This document shows positions 22,301 through 24,031 of a stretch of DNA of 24,031 nucleotides, in pieces. A program made the translations under genes and the position numbers. Location: positions 1 to 24,031 of the forward strand of contig CALJUR010000030.1 of NCBI GenBank assembly GCA_937975765.1. The letters run 5' to 3'. Under the pieces are notes generated by a model that worked only from the letters and a program-made list of their open reading frames with translations, made no database searches and had not been told where the DNA came from. Source of the stretch: an uncultured Myxococcales bacterium (lineage in GTDB: Bacteria > Myxococcota_A > UBA9042 > DTJE01). Every line of letters starts with the position of its first letter. The first letter of the stretch is position 1.

Positions 22301-23726
22301 CGCATGCGCCCGAGCCGTCGCAGCGGTCCTCGATCGTGCAGGGATTGCCGTCCTCGCACGGGTCCGGCGTGGGCACCGGGAGATACGAACAAGTGCCGCC
22401 GGAACAGGTCCCGGTGCCCTGGTGGCACGGGTCGGGTGGCGTGTCGCAGACCACGTCCGCGCACGGGTCCGGCCGGCAGAGGCCCGTGGCGTCGTCGCAG
22501 CCGGCCGGGCAGGGCGTGTCCACGGCCGGGTGGACGCACGAACCGTCCGCCGGGTCGCAGATCCCCGCCCCGAACGCGCGGGACGCGCCGGCGGCGCATT
22601 CCGGGGGGCGTGTCGGGCAGGAGACGGACGTGCCCTGGCAGGCGCCGTCGGCGCACCGGTCGTCCGTCGTGCAGCGGTCGTCGTCCGAGCAGGCAGCGCC
22701 GTCGTTCGGCGACCAGCCGGCGTTGTTCCGGTCCGGGTCGCAGGCCCGGCACGGGTCGGACGGGTGGACGGCGCCCCGGGACACGCAGGCCCCGTCCACG
22801 AGGCAGGAACCGGACGGCACCGCGTGGACGCAGGCGGGTACCGTCGAGTCGCACCGGTCCTGCGTGCAGTCGATCCCGTCGTCGCACGTTCCCTGGTCGG
22901 TTGTGCCCTCGCAGTCCTGGTCGGTGCCGTCGCAGGTCTCGGCGGCCGGGATCGCCGCATCGCACGCGGAGAGGCCCGCCTGGGTGCAGGTCCGCCGCCC
23001 CGGGCAGGTGCCATGCTGGTTGGCGATCCGGCAGGGAGTCCACCTGCCCTCGGCGATGGAGTCCGGGGAACAGGCGCAGGTGCCGGAGGCGTGCAGGCAC
23101 CCCGTCCCGTTCCCGCCGGGCAGCGGCGCGCAGTCGTACCCGTCGGGGCAGGATCCCGAGCAGGGGGGCGCGCAGAAGCGGCCCTCGCCGGCGTAGTCCA
23201 CGCAGGAGGCCGGGGATCCCCGGCCGTCGTCGCAGTCCTCGTCGGTGGCGCAGGGACGGCACAGGGCCGCGGAGATCGCGGGGCCGGCGTCCGGGGCGTC
23301 CGGGGTGTCGTCGCCCGCGTCGGGGGTGTCGGGGAGGCCGTCCGGAGCGTCCGGGTCGGGGTCCGGGGCGGCCTCTCCGGCTTCGGAGACGTCGGGATCC
23401 GCTTCCGGGAGGTCCGGGGCGGCATCCGGGACGGCGTCCGGATCGGCATCCGGGGTGTCGCCGCTCGCGTCGGGGGTGTCGAGGGAGGCGTCTGTGACGT
23501 CCGGGAAGATCTCCGGGACTTCCGGGCCGACGTCCCGGGCCTCGTCGGCACCCTCCGCGGCATCCTCCGCGGACTCAGGGAACTCCCCGAACGCCTCGGC
23601 AGGGTTCGGATCCGCCGAAACGAGGTCGCTCGCCGACCGGTCGTCGCCCCCGGGGGTGGAGGCGCCCCCGCAGGCCAGGATCACTGCCATCGAGCCGATC
23701 AGCCCGTCGATCAACCGTCGATGCAT
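19392..23726 (-). CDS. Giant lipoprotein: Cys-rich repeats, lamin-tail-like domain and C-terminal ComEC-like metallo-beta-lactamase domain
   Basis: This 1444-aa protein starts with a signal peptide and lipobox I-L-A-C19. Residues about 25-150 are an Asp/Pro/Ala/Ser linker. Residues about 150-750 are Cys-rich, including a MopE-like A-E-T-C-D-G-T-D-Q-D-C segment and three tandem ~112-aa units. Residues about 756-930 resemble a lamin-tail domain (E-F-V-E-L-F-N-A-G, D-I-S-G-W-K-L-W, D-N-A-A-D-F). A Myxococcus-type disulfide repeat (G-E-E-C-D-D-G-N) follows near 1045-1076. From about 1192 is a metallo-beta-lactamase domain with H1247-P-H1249-T-D1251-H1252, F-T-G-D1347 and A-H1372-H-G-S, as in the C-terminal domain of ComEC/Rec2. 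It may be a surface-exposed nuclease or other phosphodiesterase; this is inference. It has no ComEC channel. The ATG is preceded by GAGGAAGGG on the minus strand. Confidence 0.9.
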   Translation of the reverse strand: MHRRLIDGLIGSMAVILACGGASTPGGDDRSASDLVSADPNPAEAFGEFPESAEDAAEGADEARDVGPEVPEIFPDVTDASLDTPDASGDTPDADPDAVPDAAPDLPEADPDVSEAGEAAPDPDPDAPDGLPDTPDAGDDTPDAPDAGPAISAALCRPCATDEDCDDGRGSPASCVDYAGEGRFCAPPCSGSCPDGYDCAPLPGGNGTGCLHASGTCACSPDSIAEGRWTPCRIANQHGTCPGRRTCTQAGLSACDAAIPAAETCDGTDQDCEGTTDQGTCDDGIDCTQDRCDSTVPACVHAVPSGSCLVDGACVSRGAVHPSDPCRACDPDRNNAGWSPNDGAACSDDDRCTTDDRCADGACQGTSVSCPTRPPECAAGASRAFGAGICDPADGSCVHPAVDTPCPAGCDDATGLCRPDPCADVVCDTPPDPCHQGTGTCSGGTCSYLPVPTPDPCEDGNPCTIEDRCDGSGACVPGPEKPCPPPPPYCLDDGLVIGTASCDPADGGCDLHEETTPCPHGCDPVVPACRPDPCLGVTCDTPPSPICWEPTGTCSGGTCDYPPLIAGTGCDDGNPCTIDDRCDGEGNCISGAPATCTPPAPFCRGDDHVTTRSACDPLTGLCDATETVVPCPFGCDPVAATCRPDPCEGVACDSPPTACHETSGSCSVGTCSYPVRLPGSPCDDTDTCTVDDRCDAAQSCAGTPRVCVPPPPSCSPDGSSIRQSGGTCLPVVGCTYTPFATPCAGGCDTLTGLCNAVVVSQFRTRSGSTGTDEFVELFNAGGVAVDISGWKLWGSNSTGSAVSVRATVPAGTVMPPRSFFLFASVPANPPTPGYTGPVPGDVTYSTGITDNGGISIVTTTGVVVDRVGMSATTPYLEGSPLTPLVAGATSPGYLRRSLGCGPDQDTGDNAADFEWIPETLPRNRSSCRPACAGTRCDAVPDACTDAFTLTTWTVACGDLQQCQASGQPVPCTFGCDAAAAACRIDLCPGQADGTPCSDGDACTEDDACLAGACTPGTPRSCNDDSDCTADNCSPATGCVFTPQPCCGNHDIDPGEECDDGNKVGGDGCSATCQSDCPDGTVLEAGYCWVLATSADETHAQACARIDRAPTPPEVVLAWDAAALARVATGLGYSSAGDDGDFSPAMWCDAFAMTCDTHAFGTAFFNYGRLAPASAARPVFTCALVSGPPVPLPTLTVHFVEMGELGDAILLDAGTTEIVIDGGEFGSTLATYIQPYVDGPIEVVVASHPHTDHYGGLVDVLALYPVQEVWLNGDRAANAQWTQFWDAILARQAAGAVLRDVNSTRTASAGGLGFTVMHPGPVLSGDTNADSLVMKLVHGSVGFVFTGDSLVAGESSILAAGYDPRAQILKLAHHGSRTSNSTAWLQAVAPALAVYQTVLDNPYGHPHEEIITRLQSLGIPVMGTDTRGTIQVSTDGWTYTVTTAR
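21465..22478 (-). repeat. Three tandem Cys-rich units of about 112 residues within the giant lipoprotein
   Basis: C-R-P-D-P-C recurs at 22461-22478, 22125-22140 and 21786-21803 (336 and 339 bp apart). Each unit continues with a C-D-x-P-P, a G-T-C-S or G-S-C-S, an x-D-x-C-T-x-D-D/E-R-C-D segment and a P-C-x-x-G-C-D close. This indicates internal duplication with moderate divergence. Confidence 0.85.
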
Positions 23727-23869
23727 GTCCCTTCCTCGCGATGCCTTCCAGGGGAATCCGTCCTGCGCCAGGCTGCCCCGAAAGGCCGGCCGGTCAGGGA
23801 GGCGCTAGGGTAGCGGATCGGGAAACCGGATGCACGCGGCCTCCGATTCCACGGCGCCGGGCGCGGGCG

Positions 23870-23900
23870 TTTCCCGGTGCTCTCGGAAGCGTGGTATATC
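23870..23900 (+). promoter_or_regulatory. Candidate promoter for the truncated rightmost gene
   Basis: TATATC at 23895-23900 is a reasonable -10 element in otherwise very GC-rich DNA, 35 bp before the start codon. A -35 is weak: TTTCCC at 23870-23875, about 19 nt upstream. The rest of the 208-bp gap (23727-23934) shows no other clear feature. Confidence 0.4.
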
Positions 23901-23934
23901 CTGGCGTTCGGAGGGAATTCCGAAGGAGGACGAC

Positions 23935-23983
23935 ATGAACCTGGCCGTCGCCGCCCGCCTGAAGGCCCTGCAGGATCTGCGCA
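23935..23983 (+). CDS. Start of an unidentified gene, truncated by adapter
   Basis: An ATG at 23935 follows a strong ribosome binding site, AAGGAGGA at 23923-23930. Sixteen codons read M-N-L-A-V-A-A-R-L-K-A-L-Q-D-L-R before sequence passes into Illumina adapter at 23984, so any longer reading is artefactual. The fragment is too short to assign; it looks like an amphipathic helix and is not a signal peptide. Confidence 0.7.
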
Positions 23984-24031
23984 AGATCGGAAGAGCACAC
24001 GTCTGAACTCCAGTCACCGAATACGACCTCG
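23984..24031 (+). other. Illumina TruSeq adapter contamination
   Basis: Bases 23984-24017 are an exact copy of the 34-nt TruSeq indexed adapter, beginning AGATCGGAAGAGC and ending CCAGTCAC. Next come eight bases (CGAATACG, 24018-24025) in the index position. ACCTCG then follows, one mismatch from the expected ATCTCG. This is library read-through retained by the assembly, not genomic DNA. Confidence 0.99.

Noticed and set aside
21465..22478. CRISPR-like periodicity
   Set aside because: The repeats are about 336 bp apart, coding and in frame within one protein; there are no short direct repeats with unique spacers.
19509..23813. Long rightward open frame antisense to the giant lipoprotein
   Set aside because: No recognisable domains and biased composition; the opposite strand has a signal peptide, ordered Cys repeats and MBL motifs.
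23935..24006. Short complete gene ending in the adapter
   Set aside because: The stop codon and last residues come from adapter sequence, so the true gene continues beyond the contig.

Overview
The window is a high-GC bacterial contig, apparently an assembled short-read or metagenomic contig because its last 48 bases are Illumina adapter. It holds 14 protein genes: 12 complete, one cut by the left edge and one cut by the adapter. I see no rRNA, tRNA, CRISPR array, transposase or phage gene. Secreted lipoproteins with Asp/Pro/Gly-rich linkers, Myxococcus-type Cys-rich repeats and a MopE-like motif point to Myxococcota or a related former-deltaproteobacterial lineage. That placement is inference from protein style, not from a marker gene.  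Left half (1-12683): two divergent transcription units share the 182-bp gap at 2053-2234, which has plausible promoters in both directions. The leftward unit encodes an unrecognised 149-aa protein, selenophosphate synthase SelD and a cysteine-desulfurase-like aminotransferase truncated by the contig end. The rightward unit encodes a dihydropyrimidine-dehydrogenase-like flavo-iron-sulfur protein, SsnA, YgeY, a threonine-synthase-like PLP enzyme, a hydantoinase/dihydroorotase-like amidohydrolase, and the Mo-cofactor and [2Fe-2S] subunits of a xanthine-dehydrogenase-family hydroxylase. This is the gene set of the selenium-dependent molybdenum hydroxylase system (orphan SelD, EF2568-like aminotransferase, SsnA, YgeY, XDH), which is also linked to anaerobic purine/urate breakdown. 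SelD and the aminotransferase would supply labile selenium for the Mo site. The hydroxylase would oxidise a purine-like heterocycle, and the flavoprotein, amidohydrolases, YgeY and PLP enzyme would process the products. Three things differ from the E. coli cluster: the YgfK slot holds a protein in DPD domain order, no YgeX-like diaminopropionate lyase is present but a Zn-ribbon threonine-synthase-like protein is, and no FAD subunit accompanies the hydroxylase.  Right half (12694-23726): five genes for predicted exported lipoproteins. Four read rightward: a TIG-domain alpha/beta hydrolase, a serpin, a protein with a phosphohistidine swivel followed by a PPDK-type nucleotide-binding domain in the order of glucan water dikinase, and an unrecognised Cys-containing protein. 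A converging 1444-aa protein combines an acidic linker, many Cys-rich repeats, a lamin-tail-like domain and a C-terminal ComEC-like metallo-beta-lactamase domain. I found no sequence evidence linking this surface set functionally to the selenium/purine cluster.  Right end: a well-formed ribosome binding site and the first 16-17 codons of a new gene (23935 onward) run directly into adapter sequence at 23984.
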